The position numbers were made by a program, and so were the translations under genes. 14,170 nucleotides of DNA from Micavibrio sp. (lineage in GTDB: Bacteria; Pseudomonadota; Alphaproteobacteria; Micavibrionales; Micavibrionaceae). Position 1 is the first letter of the stretch, and every line of letters begins with the position of its first letter. Below are positions 1 to 7,532 of this stretch, piece after piece. The notes under the pieces were generated by a model, which was not told where the DNA came from, did no database searches, and worked only from the letters and a program-made list of their open reading frames with translations. The stretch is from positions 1-14,170 of the forward strand of contig JAMONE010000072.1 in NCBI GenBank assembly GCA_027066695.1. The letters are read 5' to 3'.

Positions 1-160
1 AAGTTTCTATATGTCACTGGTGGATTTAAATTTTGTCCGTTGAGCTGTTGCTATATCAAATTTCCTCTCCTATATTCAAAGGGTTAAGGTGTGTGCGCAG
101 GATTGTAAATGTGGGGTTGAGGCTTAAATAATTAATTGTATTTTGCAGAGGTTTCTATAA
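1..160. other. Left-edge stretch with no recognisable gene
   Basis: No ORF with family resemblance is visible on either strand. Plus frame 1 is open from the left edge to a TAA at 85-87. Its cysteine-rich translation does not resemble thymidylate kinase, which often precedes holB in Alphaproteobacteria. It may be chance or the tail of an unknown gene. The last 60 bases carry the presumed holB promoter and ribosome binding site. Confidence 0.4.
103..130 (+). promoter_or_regulatory. Possible holB promoter
   Basis: TTGTAA (103-108) and TAAATA (125-130) are separated by 16 bases, about 30 bases before the holB start. A ribosome binding site AGAGG follows at 147-151. The match to a sigma-70 type promoter is moderate and the region is AT-rich, so chance is possible. 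Confidence 0.3.
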
Positions 161-1324
161 ATGGATTTATTCGGCGGAGAAGAGATAATAGTTGAAGATG
201 AAGCTTTACCTGAAATCGTGAGTGACTGTTTGGTAGAGCCAAAAGCTATGCCATATTGCCTAGGGCATGAAGCTCAAGAAAAGCTGTTTCTCGAGCTGTT
301 TGAAAAAGGCACAATGCCGCATGCTATGATTTTTTCTGGGCCGCAAGGGATTGGTAAAAGCACTATGGCTTTTCGGCTTGCGCGGTTTTTGCTCAAGCAC
401 GGCAAGGTGGATAAAAATCAAGATAGCTTATTCGGCGGAGAGGCAGCTTTAGAGCAAGATATCACTTCACTTGATGTCGCGGCTAGTGACCCTATATTTT
501 CGCGCATAGCATCGGGTGGGCATGCTGATTTGCTATATGTTCACAGGTATTATGATTCCACGAAAAATAAACTTGATGCAAATTTAAAGGTAGATGCTCT
601 TCGTAAGATAGAGCCTTTCTTGCGTAAGACTTCTTCGGAAGGAGGGTGGCGCATTGTTATAATTGATGACGCAGACACCATGAACAGAAATGCGCAGAAC
701 GCTATTTTGAAAATATTGGAAGAGCCGCCGAGCAATGTTTTGATAATGCTAATTGCGCATAGGCCGGGGATGTTAATTCCTACTATCCGCTCACGTGCGC
801 GCCTTTTGAATTTTGAACCGCTATGCCATGATGTAATGGATGAGCTGCTAAGCAAGCAAGGCCATAGCCTCTCATTTAGCGAGATGGAGGTGTTGGCGGC
901 TCTCTCAGAGGGAAGCATAGGTCGTGCGCTTCGCTTTGCCGAGCAGGGCGGGCTGGAAAGCTTGGCATTGATACTCGATCATTTAGACGATATGCCGAAT
1001 TGGAATTGGGCGAAGATACATCCGCTTAGCTCTTCTATGTCCGCGCCCGCGCAAGACAAAGAATACCGCATGTTTGCCGAATTATTGCAATGGGTGTTTC
1101 GTCAGCTATTATTCGCAAAAGCGCGGGGCGCGACAAGCCCTCCTGATTATTTGCAAAAGGGCGCACTACAAATAATTATGGATGAATATTCTCTCGAAAA
1201 GCTTATAGCCATAAGCGACGGCCTTAAAAAGCATTTCGATCGCGTAGAATTTTCGAACCTTGATAAGCGTGACGCTGTACGCGGGGCTTTTCTTGTGATA
1301 AGTAATAACTCGTCATCCCCTTGA
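161..1324 (+). CDS. holB: DNA polymerase III subunit delta' (clamp loader)
   Basis: This is a clamp-loader AAA+ subunit that helps load the beta sliding clamp on primed DNA. The N-terminal ATPase-like domain has a P-loop GPQGIGKS at residues 60-67, a Walker B-like VIIDDAD at 166-172, the family segment LKILEEPP at 183-190, and an IPTIRSRAR segment near 215-223. The rest is the helical lid and collar region. At 387 residues it is slightly long for HolB. The start is supported by AGAGG (147-151) nine bases upstream. The order holB-metG-tatD is a common alphaproteobacterial one. The last residues (SSSP) and the TGA are encoded by the left arm of a palindromic element starting at 1312, so the native 3' end appears to have been replaced. 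Only the P-loop copy seems intact enough for nucleotide binding; activity is not certain. Confidence 0.93.
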   Translation: MDLFGGEEIIVEDEALPEIVSDCLVEPKAMPYCLGHEAQEKLFLELFEKGTMPHAMIFSGPQGIGKSTMAFRLARFLLKHGKVDKNQDSLFGGEAALEQDITSLDVAASDPIFSRIASGGHADLLYVHRYYDSTKNKLDANLKVDALRKIEPFLRKTSSEGGWRIVIIDDADTMNRNAQNAILKILEEPPSNVLIMLIAHRPGMLIPTIRSRARLLNFEPLCHDVMDELLSKQGHSLSFSEMEVLAALSEGSIGRALRFAEQGGLESLALILDHLDDMPNWNWAKIHPLSSSMSAPAQDKEYRMFAELLQWVFRQLLFAKARGATSPPDYLQKGALQIIMDEYSLEKLIAISDGLKKHFDRVEFSNLDKRDAVRGAFLVISNNSSSP

Positions 1325-1452
1325 TTTTGCTTTAGCAAAATATCAACAAAGGGGATCCATGTGTCAGTAGCTCTGCTACTGTCTTTTACGCCCAATGGGT
1401 ATAAATAGATACCCGCTGTTTTAACAAAGCTGTGCTTTGTCGCGGGCATGAC
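1312..1452. repeat. Composite palindromic intergenic element (four stem-loops)
   Basis: The stretch is bounded by GTCATCCCC (1312-1320) and GGGCATGAC (1444-1452), which are inverted with one mismatch. Four hairpins lie inside. The first is a long arm: ATCCCC (1315-1320) pairs with GGGGAT (1351-1356), enclosing ATTTTGCT/AGCAAAAT (1324-1331, 1334-1341). The second is CAGTAGC/GCTACTG (1365-1371, 1375-1381). The third is GGGTAT/ATACCC (1397-1402, 1409-1414). The fourth is ACAAAGC/GCTTTGT (1424-1430, 1434-1440). The GTCATnCCC termini resemble dispersed palindromic repeats known from Rickettsiales and other Alphaproteobacteria; that family assignment is from memory. It fills nearly all of the holB-metG gap and overlaps the holB 3' end. 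No long T run follows, so an intrinsic terminator role is unproven. Confidence 0.7.
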
Positions 1453-1477
1453 AAATAGGAAAATAAGGAAATAAATA

Positions 1478-3043
1478 ATGAGTACAAAAACACCATTTTA
1501 CATCACTACTGCTATTTCATACGTGAACGGAGTTCCGCATCTTGGTCATGCTTATGAGAGCATTATGACAGATACTCTTGCGCGGTTTAAGCGTCTTGAT
1601 GGCTATGACGTGATGTTTCTTACAGGGACAGATGAACATGGTGAGAAGGTTGCGCAAACAGCCGAGCAAAATGGTATGAAGCCGTGTGACTTTGCCGATA
1701 AGAACGCTGCTATTTTCAAGGAAATGACGGCAAAGCTTAATATTTCTAATGATGATTTCATCCGCACAACGCAAGACAGGCATTATAAAGCTTCGCAAGC
1801 AATGTGGAATAAATTGAATGATAATGGTGATATTTATCTCGGCAAATATGAGGGCTGGTATTCTGTGCGTGAAGAGGGTTATTTCACGGAGGATGAGCTA
1901 ACAACTTCAGATGATGGGCAGAAATTCACGCCATTAGGCACAGAGGTAGAGTGGGTGGAAGAGCCCAGCTATTTCTTTAAATTGAGCGAATATACGGATC
2001 GTTTGATTAAGCATTACGAGGAAAACCCAAACGCCATTCAGCCAGCCTCGCGCATGAATGAGATTATGAGCTTTCTTCGTCAAGAAGGCGGGCTTAATGA
2101 TCTATCTATATCGCGCCATAAAAGCCGCCTTAAGTGGGGAATTCCTGTGCCTGATGACGCGGATCATGTGATGTATGTGTGGCTGGACGCGCTTACGAAT
2201 TATATTACTGGCGTTGGCTATCCTGATGAAAGCTTGGATAATTTCCAAAAGTTCTGGCCTGCGGATTATCATGTAATTGGTAAAGATATCACGCGCTTTC
2301 ATGCTATTTACTGGCCAGCGTTTTTATGGTCTGCGGGGTTAGAGACTCCCAAGACTATTTTTGCGCATGGCTTTATCAATGTTAGCGGCGTTAAAATGTC
2401 GAAATCTATCGGTAATGTGCTATCTCCCGATGAGCTGATCGAAACTTACGGGCTTGACCAGATTCGCTATTTCCTGATGCGTGAGGTATCGCATGGCAGT
2501 GATGGTAATTTCTCGCACAAGCAAGCGGTTGCGCGTATTAATGCTGATCTGGCCAATGGTTTAGGGAATTTGGCGCAGCGCACGCTCTCCATGATTTACA
2601 AGAATTGCGATGGCTGCATTCCTGCGGCGGGCGAGCTTACGGATGAGGATAAAGCTATATTGGGTAAGGCTTATACTATGCTGGAATCCGCTCGCGAGAG
2701 CTTTGATGCAATGAAGATAAACCGTGCGCTTGAGCATATTTGGAGCGTGGTAAGTGCTTGTGATGTATATGTCGATGCTAATGCGCCGTGGGCTTTGAAA
2801 AAGACTGATACGGAGCGCATGAATACTGTACTCTATGTGATAGCAGAAGCGATTAGATGCTTGAGCATTCTCGTCCAGCCTGTTGTTCCATATTGCGCAC
2901 CGAAAATCCTCGATCAACTCGAAATCCCTGAAAATGAACGCATGTTTGAGCATATCTCCGCTGATTATGCGATCAAATCAGGCACTAAAATCAATAAACC
3001 CGAAGGCGTTTTCCCCCGCATTATTGATGAAGAGGCGGTGTAG
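1478..3043 (+). CDS. metG: Methionyl-tRNA synthetase
   Basis: It charges tRNA-Met with methionine in the cytoplasm, for both initiation and elongation. It is a class I synthetase. The HIGH motif appears as HLGH at residues 21-24, LTGTDEHGEK lies at 48-57, and the KMSKS loop is at residues 306-310. The connective region (about 119-165) reads YEGWYSVREEGYFTEDE and has no CxxC zinc knuckles, as in zinc-free MetRS types. At 521 residues it ends after the anticodon-binding helical domain, without the C-terminal dimerisation domain of longer forms. The start has AAGGA (1465-1469) eight bases upstream. Only two bases separate its stop from the next gene, so the two are probably co-transcribed. Confidence 0.97.
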   Translation: MSTKTPFYITTAISYVNGVPHLGHAYESIMTDTLARFKRLDGYDVMFLTGTDEHGEKVAQTAEQNGMKPCDFADKNAAIFKEMTAKLNISNDDFIRTTQDRHYKASQAMWNKLNDNGDIYLGKYEGWYSVREEGYFTEDELTTSDDGQKFTPLGTEVEWVEEPSYFFKLSEYTDRLIKHYEENPNAIQPASRMNEIMSFLRQEGGLNDLSISRHKSRLKWGIPVPDDADHVMYVWLDALTNYITGVGYPDESLDNFQKFWPADYHVIGKDITRFHAIYWPAFLWSAGLETPKTIFAHGFINVSGVKMSKSIGNVLSPDELIETYGLDQIRYFLMREVSHGSDGNFSHKQAVARINADLANGLGNLAQRTLSMIYKNCDGCIPAAGELTDEDKAILGKAYTMLESARESFDAMKINRALEHIWSVVSACDVYVDANAPWALKKTDTERMNTVLYVIAEAIRCLSILVQPVVPYCAPKILDQLEIPENERMFEHISADYAIKSGTKINKPEGVFPRIIDEEAV

Positions 3044-3045
3044 CT

Positions 3046-3483
3046 ATGCTTTGGTTTTTTTATGCATTAGCAACGGCAATCTGTTGGGGGCTTGGTTATG
3101 CTCTAACTGAGAAGTTATTGCATAATGGTGTGTCCCCGTCTGTAACTTTGCTTATGATTGTATTGTTGCAAGTCCCTGTCTTTTTGTTTTTAGCCATTAA
3201 TAGCGGAAGTATAAAGCCGTCTATTGATGTTTTATCTAAAGATACAAATCTATTGATTATAGCTATTATTATGTGTGTTGTTTTTACACTTGGAAATATT
3301 TTTATAATGCAGGCGGTGGGATTAAAGAATGCTAGTCATGTCAATTTAATAGAAATTACATATCCGATATTTACGGTGTTATTTACGTTTTTATTGTTCA
3401 AAACTGTTCACTTAAACTGGGCTAGTGCATTTGGCGGCATAATGGTTATAAGTGGTGCTATTTTAATGATTTATAAAGGGTGA
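3046..3483 (+). CDS. Single-domain EamA/DMT-family membrane protein
   Basis: This 145-residue hydrophobic protein has about five membrane segments (roughly residues 2-20, 33-52, 70-91, 99-118 and 124-142). That matches one EamA repeat, half of the usual ten-helix drug/metabolite transporter. Single-domain members are thought to act as dimers. The pattern (WGxGYALTEKL early, NASHVNLIEITYPIFTVLFTFLLF late) fits the family, but the substrate cannot be read from sequence. It starts two bases after the metG stop, and the tatD start follows seven bases after its own stop, so it is probably in one transcript. Its base composition is visibly AT-richer than metG and tatD, which may reflect membrane-protein codons or a later insertion between the two. 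Confidence 0.75.
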   Translation: MLWFFYALATAICWGLGYALTEKLLHNGVSPSVTLLMIVLLQVPVFLFLAINSGSIKPSIDVLSKDTNLLIIAIIMCVVFTLGNIFIMQAVGLKNASHVNLIEITYPIFTVLFTFLLFKTVHLNWASAFGGIMVISGAILMIYKG

Positions 3484-3490
3484 CGTTGTT

Positions 3491-4285
3491 ATGTGGATAG
3501 ATTCTCATTGCCATTTAAATCATTCGGGGATTGAGGAAAAAGGCGCGCCATCCGAGATTATAGCGGCGGCAAAAAAGGCTGGTGTTTCAGGCATGATTAG
3601 TGTTTGTTGCCGTATTTCCGAGGAGATGGACGAGCTACTCGCTATTGCTAATAATCATGATAATGTCTGGTGCAGCGTTGGAACGCATCCTCATGATGCG
3701 GGCTTAGATGCGGAAAAATCTATCTCCCAAGCTGATATTGTAAAAATTGCAAATTCCAGTGATAAAATTATAGCGATTGGTGAAACGGGTTTAGATTATT
3801 ACTACGATAATTCACCGCGTGATGAGCAACAATCCAGCTTTCGCAAGCATATTAAAGCCGCAATAGAGGCTGGCTTGCCAATAATTATTCATACGCGTGA
3901 TGCGGAGCAAGACACCATAAATATTATGCGTGAATATAGCGAGCTGCGCGGCGTTATGCATTGTTTTAGCGGCTCTTCCGATTTAGCGCAAAAAGCTCTT
4001 GATATGGGTTTTTATATCTCGTTTTCTGGCATAGTTACTTTTAAAAAAGCAGAGGAGCTACGCGAAACTGCTAAAATAGTGCCGCTCGATAGGGTTTTGG
4101 TTGAAACTGACGCTCCGTTTCTTGCTCCCGCCCCTTATCGCGGCAAAGTAAACGAGCCTGCATATGTTGCTAAAACAGGAGAGTTCTTGGCGGAGCTTTA
4201 TAGCTTAAGCGCAGAAGAATTTGCCAAAATCACAAGTGATAATTTCCAGCGTTTGTTTAATAGATGTCATCTCGAACAAAGGTGA
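3491..4285 (+). CDS. tatD: TatD-family metal-dependent hydrolase
   Basis: This is a TIM-barrel amidohydrolase-superfamily protein. Family members act as metal-dependent nucleases (DNase or tRNA quality control), but the physiological substrate is often unknown. Expected metal ligands are all visible: H6 and H8 in DSHCHLN, E98 in GETGLDYYY, H134 in IIIHTRD, H157 in MHCFSG and D207 in VETDAPFLAP. The length of 264 residues is normal. The order metG then tatD is typical of Alphaproteobacteria. The last six residues (CHLEQR, 259-264) and the TGA lie exactly within the left arm of a palindromic element that starts at 4265. The catalytic core is untouched, so the protein should be functional. A GGGTGA ribosome site lies just upstream, in the end of the preceding gene. 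Confidence 0.93.
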   Translation: MWIDSHCHLNHSGIEEKGAPSEIIAAAKKAGVSGMISVCCRISEEMDELLAIANNHDNVWCSVGTHPHDAGLDAEKSISQADIVKIANSSDKIIAIGETGLDYYYDNSPRDEQQSSFRKHIKAAIEAGLPIIIHTRDAEQDTINIMREYSELRGVMHCFSGSSDLAQKALDMGFYISFSGIVTFKKAEELRETAKIVPLDRVLVETDAPFLAPAPYRGKVNEPAYVAKTGEFLAELYSLSAEEFAKITSDNFQRLFNRCHLEQR

Positions 4286-4340
4286 GAGATCTTAAATGTT
4301 GCAACTTGGTAAGATCTCTCGGGTTAACCTCGAGATGACA
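4265..4340. repeat. Palindromic intergenic element overlapping the tatD 3' end
   Basis: Perfect 11-bp terminal inverted repeats TGTCATCTCGA (4265-4275) and TCGAGATGACA (4330-4340) flank a second perfect 11-bp pair, GAGAGATCTTA (4284-4294) and TAAGATCTCTC (4310-4320). A 15-base loop and asymmetric internal loops complete the structure. The whole 76 bases would fold into one long hairpin in DNA or RNA. Elements with TGTCATCTCGA-type ends and an AGATCT core occur as dispersed repeats in several bacterial genomes; that is recalled knowledge, not a search. The first base of the element is the first base of tatD codon 259. Confidence 0.85.
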
Positions 4341-4364
4341 ATATGAAAGGATTTTTATAAAGAT

Positions 4365-5288
4365 ATGACCATATTTCTAACTTTAGTCTTAAATCTAATC
4401 CCGCTTTATATCCTTATAGCTATAGGTTATGTGGCAGGTAGATGGCTGCATATTGATAAAAATAGCCTTGCGAGGTTGGTTATATTTATTTTTATGCCAA
4501 TCACTGTTTTTGGCTTTGTTGTCAATATGGATCTTAAACTTATATATTCATTTTTACCTCTATTGGTGTTTATAGTGCCAAGCATTATTGCCTTTATAAC
4601 TTTATTCTTAGGGCGGCGCATTTTTGGTGATACTCGCGCTAATTTATTGGCTATGTCTGCTTCTATGGGAAATACTGGCTTCTTTGGCTTGCCTTTAGTA
4701 TCGTTGTTATTCGAAGATAAATGGGTTGCTCTTTACATCTTTATGATGATAGGAGGCTCTGTATTTGAAGCAACCGTAGGATATTACCTCGCTGCACGCG
4801 GAAATTTCACCGTTCGTGATAGCTTGATAAAGCTATCAAAATTCCCTGCTTTATATGCAATTGCTTTAGCGATTATTATTAATATTTCGGATGTTACTTT
4901 GCCCGAAAGCTTTTACACATATTGGGGATATTTCAAAGGATGTTATATTGTTGGCGGTATGATGATTATTGGCATAGCCTTGTCGCATATGGATAAGCTG
5001 GTATTTGGAGCGCGTTTTATCAGCATTACATTTATTGGTAAGTTTGCGGCTTGGCCGTTGCTGGTTCTGGTGTTTATTGCGCTTGATAAAACATTACTAC
5101 ATTGGTTTGAGCCGATGGTTCACCAGCTTATCATTGTTATGTCGATTGTTCCTCCTGCGGCAAATGTTGTTGCCTTTGCTACGCAGATGAATTTACGCCC
5201 TGAAAAAGCCGCTACTACTATTTTGCTGGGTACGGTGTTTGCATTGTTTTATATTCCGCTAATACTTATGTGGGCGGGGATTAGATAA
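4365..5288 (+). CDS. AEC-family transporter (auxin efflux carrier-like permease)
   Basis: This is an inner-membrane protein of 307 residues with about ten hydrophobic segments in two halves, the usual size and topology of the AEC family. Family features include the N-terminal YVAGRWLHID, SMGNTGFFGLPLV in the first half, and MSIVPPAANVVAFATQMNLRPEKAATTILLGTV near the C terminus. Bacterial members export or exchange small carboxylates or amino acids, but no substrate is evident here. The gene begins 24 bases after the palindromic element, with AAAGG about 14 bases before the ATG. Its stop overlaps the 3' end of the convergent proB by eight bases, and no terminator hairpin separates them. Confidence 0.88.
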   Translation: MTIFLTLVLNLIPLYILIAIGYVAGRWLHIDKNSLARLVIFIFMPITVFGFVVNMDLKLIYSFLPLLVFIVPSIIAFITLFLGRRIFGDTRANLLAMSASMGNTGFFGLPLVSLLFEDKWVALYIFMMIGGSVFEATVGYYLAARGNFTVRDSLIKLSKFPALYAIALAIIINISDVTLPESFYTYWGYFKGCYIVGGMMIIGIALSHMDKLVFGARFISITFIGKFAAWPLLVLVFIALDKTLLHWFEPMVHQLIIVMSIVPPAANVVAFATQMNLRPEKAATTILLGTVFALFYIPLILMWAGIR

Positions 5289-6438
5289 GCACCATATCAC
5301 TGCGATGTATCAGGGAATTACGCCCTGAAAAGCCAAGTACGGAGATTATTTCTTTGCTGGGTTTGCCGATGATTCGCACTGCGTGAACCGCGCTATATGC
5401 GCTTAATCCCATGCCAACGCGCTTGCCCGTGCTATCTTTTATCTCGATAACATCACCGCGTTTAAAATCACCTTGAATTTCAAGGACACCAATCGGAAGC
5501 AAGCTTCTGTTTTTGCTGTTTTTGAGCGCAGCGAGCGCGCCATCGTCAATAATAGCGCAGCCATTAGGCTTCATATGTGAGCCAATCCATATTTTATGTG
5601 CGCTTTCTTTGCATTTTTGAGCAATAAACAAGCTGGATTTTTTATTCTCACTTTCTAGTAAGTTAGAAAAAGCATTAAGCTCTCTACCTTCCGTGATAAC
5701 CATGTCGATCCCTGATTTCATCGCATTTTCGGCGGCCTCTATCTTGCTTTTCATGCCGCCAGTGCTAAGGCCTGCAACCGCGTCGCCAGCCATGTTGAAA
5801 TGCTCATCGGTTAGCTCTTCGATTATCGGGAGATGCGTTGCATCAGGGTTTGTATGTGGATTATCCGTGTATAACCCATCAGCCGTTGAAAGCAGTAGCG
5901 TTGTATCAGCGCGTGTCATTTGCGCGACCCTTACGCTCAAACGGTCATTATCGCCAAAGCGAATCTCTTTTGTTGATACCGTATCATTTTCGTTAATTAT
6001 TGGAATAATATCATGATCTAGCAATGTGTTAAGTGTTTCGCGGGCGTTTAAATTCATGCGCCGATTTTCAGTTTCACTCATAGTAAGAAGAACTTGCGCA
6101 GTTTGTATATTTTGCATTGCAAATGCTTTGTTAAAGCCATTAAACAGGTGGAATTGCCCAACGGCTGATGCTGCTTGCTTTTTTGCTAGTGGAATATTAT
6201 TTGGCGCAATATTATTGGATATGTTAAGAGCCTTACGCCCAAGGGCAACGCCGCCTGATGATACGATAATTACCCGCTTACCCGTGGCTATAAAATCTTT
6301 AACATCTGCGGCTAGAGCGTCCATCCATGGCTGGTTTACTTGATCTATTTTCTCGCCGCGCACAAGTTCAGAGCCAATTTTGATAACCAGCAACTTTGTG
6401 TTTTTCAAAACTGAGCGGGTATTAGTGTTTAGGCTCAT
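5281..6438 (-). CDS. proB: Glutamate 5-kinase
   Basis: It catalyses ATP-dependent phosphorylation of glutamate, the first and feedback-regulated step of proline synthesis. The N-terminal amino-acid-kinase domain shows KIGSELV (20-26), IVSSGGVALGR (58-68), a substrate-binding NENDTVSTKEIRFGDND segment and TADGLYTDNP. A C-terminal PUA domain follows (about 285-370, GCAIIDDGALAALKN onward). Length 385 is usual for the two-domain form. The ATG overlaps the obgE stop as ATGA, so translation is probably coupled. proA, a frequent partner, does not follow; instead the convergent AEC gene overlaps the 3' end. The obgE-proB pairing is a known alphaproteobacterial arrangement. Confidence 0.96.
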   Translation of the reverse strand: MSLNTNTRSVLKNTKLLVIKIGSELVRGEKIDQVNQPWMDALAADVKDFIATGKRVIIVSSGGVALGRKALNISNNIAPNNIPLAKKQAASAVGQFHLFNGFNKAFAMQNIQTAQVLLTMSETENRRMNLNARETLNTLLDHDIIPIINENDTVSTKEIRFGDNDRLSVRVAQMTRADTTLLLSTADGLYTDNPHTNPDATHLPIIEELTDEHFNMAGDAVAGLSTGGMKSKIEAAENAMKSGIDMVITEGRELNAFSNLLESENKKSSLFIAQKCKESAHKIWIGSHMKPNGCAIIDDGALAALKNSKNRSLLPIGVLEIQGDFKRGDVIEIKDSTGKRVGMGLSAYSAVHAVRIIGKPSKEIISVLGFSGRNSLIHRSDMVLI

Positions 6439-7466
6439 GTGGGGTCAAATGCTCCGTCTTTTTCCTCTATTCCATATTTTTCTTCATATACTATTGTAGC
6501 AAGTTGGAAAAGAATATTTTTTACATTTTCACCAGAAACGGCGGATATAATATTAACCTTTTTGCCGATAGCTTTTTCAAGCTCGTTTGCTTGATCCTGC
6601 GCTAGCTCTGCGCCAATGGCATCGGCTTTGTTCAGCACAATGATTTCGCGTTTATTTTCTAAGTCACAGCCATATTCTTTCAGCTCATGGCGGATAGTTT
6701 TATATGCGCCAGCCAGATCATCTTGTGTGCAATCAATAACGTGGAGCAGGGCGTTTGTGCGCTCTACATGGCCGAGGAAGCGATCTCCTAGTCCGTGGCC
6801 TTGGCTTGCGCCTGCTATTAATCCAGGGATATCAGCCATAACGAAATCCATCTCGCCGACTTTTACCACGCCCAAATTAGGGTGTAGCGTAGTAAATGGG
6901 TAATCTGCAATTTTTGGTTTGGCATTTGAGCTGGCTGATAAAAATGTGGATTTTCCTGCATTTGGCAGGCCGATAAGCCCGACATCTGCGATTAGCTTAA
7001 GGCGCAACCATATTTCCATTTCCTGCATTGGCCAACCTGGAGTAATTTTACGAGGTGCTTGGTTGGTAGAGCTTTTGTAATGCGCGTTACCAAAGCCGCC
7101 ATCGCCGCCTTTAAGGAATTTTATTACCTGACCTTCTTCGGTTAAATCAGCAAGAATAGTATCTTGTTCACTATCAAGGATTTCTGTGCCTACAGGAACG
7201 CGTATAATTAAATCATCACCGCCCGCGCCTGTTTTATTGCGCCCTTTACCATTATGGCCATGTTCGGCTTTGTAATGTTGTTGAAAGCGAAAATCAATGA
7301 GCGTGTTTAGCGTGTTTATAGCTTCGAAGTAAATATCTCCGCCTTTTCCGCCATTACCGCCGTTAGGGCCGCCAAATTCTAGGTTTTTCTCACGATTGAA
7401 AGATAAGCAACCAGGCCCGCCTTTACCGCTTTGAATATATATTTTCGCTTCATCCAAAAATTTCAT
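6435..7466 (-). CDS. obgE: Obg-family GTPase (ribosome assembly / stress)
   Basis: This is an essential GTPase associated with large-subunit maturation and growth control. The glycine-rich Obg fold occupies about residues 1-158 (GGPNGGNGGKGGDIYF and KGGDGGFGNAHYKSSTNQAPR). The G domain has the P-loop GLPNAGKST (166-174), a G2/switch threonine in YPFTTLHPN, DIPGLI (212-217), NKAD (279-282) and SAVSG (308-312). At 343 residues it lacks the extra C-terminal OCT domain of longer homologues. It lies downstream of rplU-rpmA, a conserved order. An intrinsic terminator ends only about 15 bases before its ATG. A TTAGGA ribosome site lies between that terminator and the start codon. Confidence 0.97.
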   Translation of the reverse strand: MKFLDEAKIYIQSGKGGPGCLSFNREKNLEFGGPNGGNGGKGGDIYFEAINTLNTLIDFRFQQHYKAEHGHNGKGRNKTGAGGDDLIIRVPVGTEILDSEQDTILADLTEEGQVIKFLKGGDGGFGNAHYKSSTNQAPRKITPGWPMQEMEIWLRLKLIADVGLIGLPNAGKSTFLSASSNAKPKIADYPFTTLHPNLGVVKVGEMDFVMADIPGLIAGASQGHGLGDRFLGHVERTNALLHVIDCTQDDLAGAYKTIRHELKEYGCDLENKREIIVLNKADAIGAELAQDQANELEKAIGKKVNIISAVSGENVKNILFQLATIVYEEKYGIEEKDGAFDPT

Positions 7467-7480
7467 GGCTTATTCCTAAC

Positions 7481-7503
7481 AAAAAAGGGGAGCAATCTCC
7501 CCT
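7481..7503 (-). terminator. Intrinsic terminator between rpmA and obgE
   Basis: Seven-base arms AGGGGAG (7486-7492) and CTCCCCT (7497-7503) enclose a CAAT loop. Read on the minus strand they are followed by a run of six T (7481-7486). This is a classical rho-independent terminator for rplU-rpmA transcripts. It ends about 15 bases before the obgE ATG, leaving no room for a separate promoter, so some read-through into obgE is implied. Confidence 0.85.
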
Positions 7504-7532
7504 CTAATAATTCTATAATCTTTTAAAGAAGG

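Noticed and set aside
1147..1449. Minus-strand ORF of 100 codons spanning the holB end and the gap
   Set aside because: It is the reverse of holB coding sequence plus the palindromic element, with no family resemblance.
1312..1452. CRISPR-like or tRNA-like array in the holB-metG gap
   Set aside because: The hairpins differ from one another, there is no regular repeat-spacer period, and no cloverleaf with conserved tRNA bases forms.
5693..6343. Two plus-strand ORFs (5693-6016, 6026-6343) opposite proB
   Set aside because: Both lie wholly within proB on the opposite strand and have translations typical of antisense frames.
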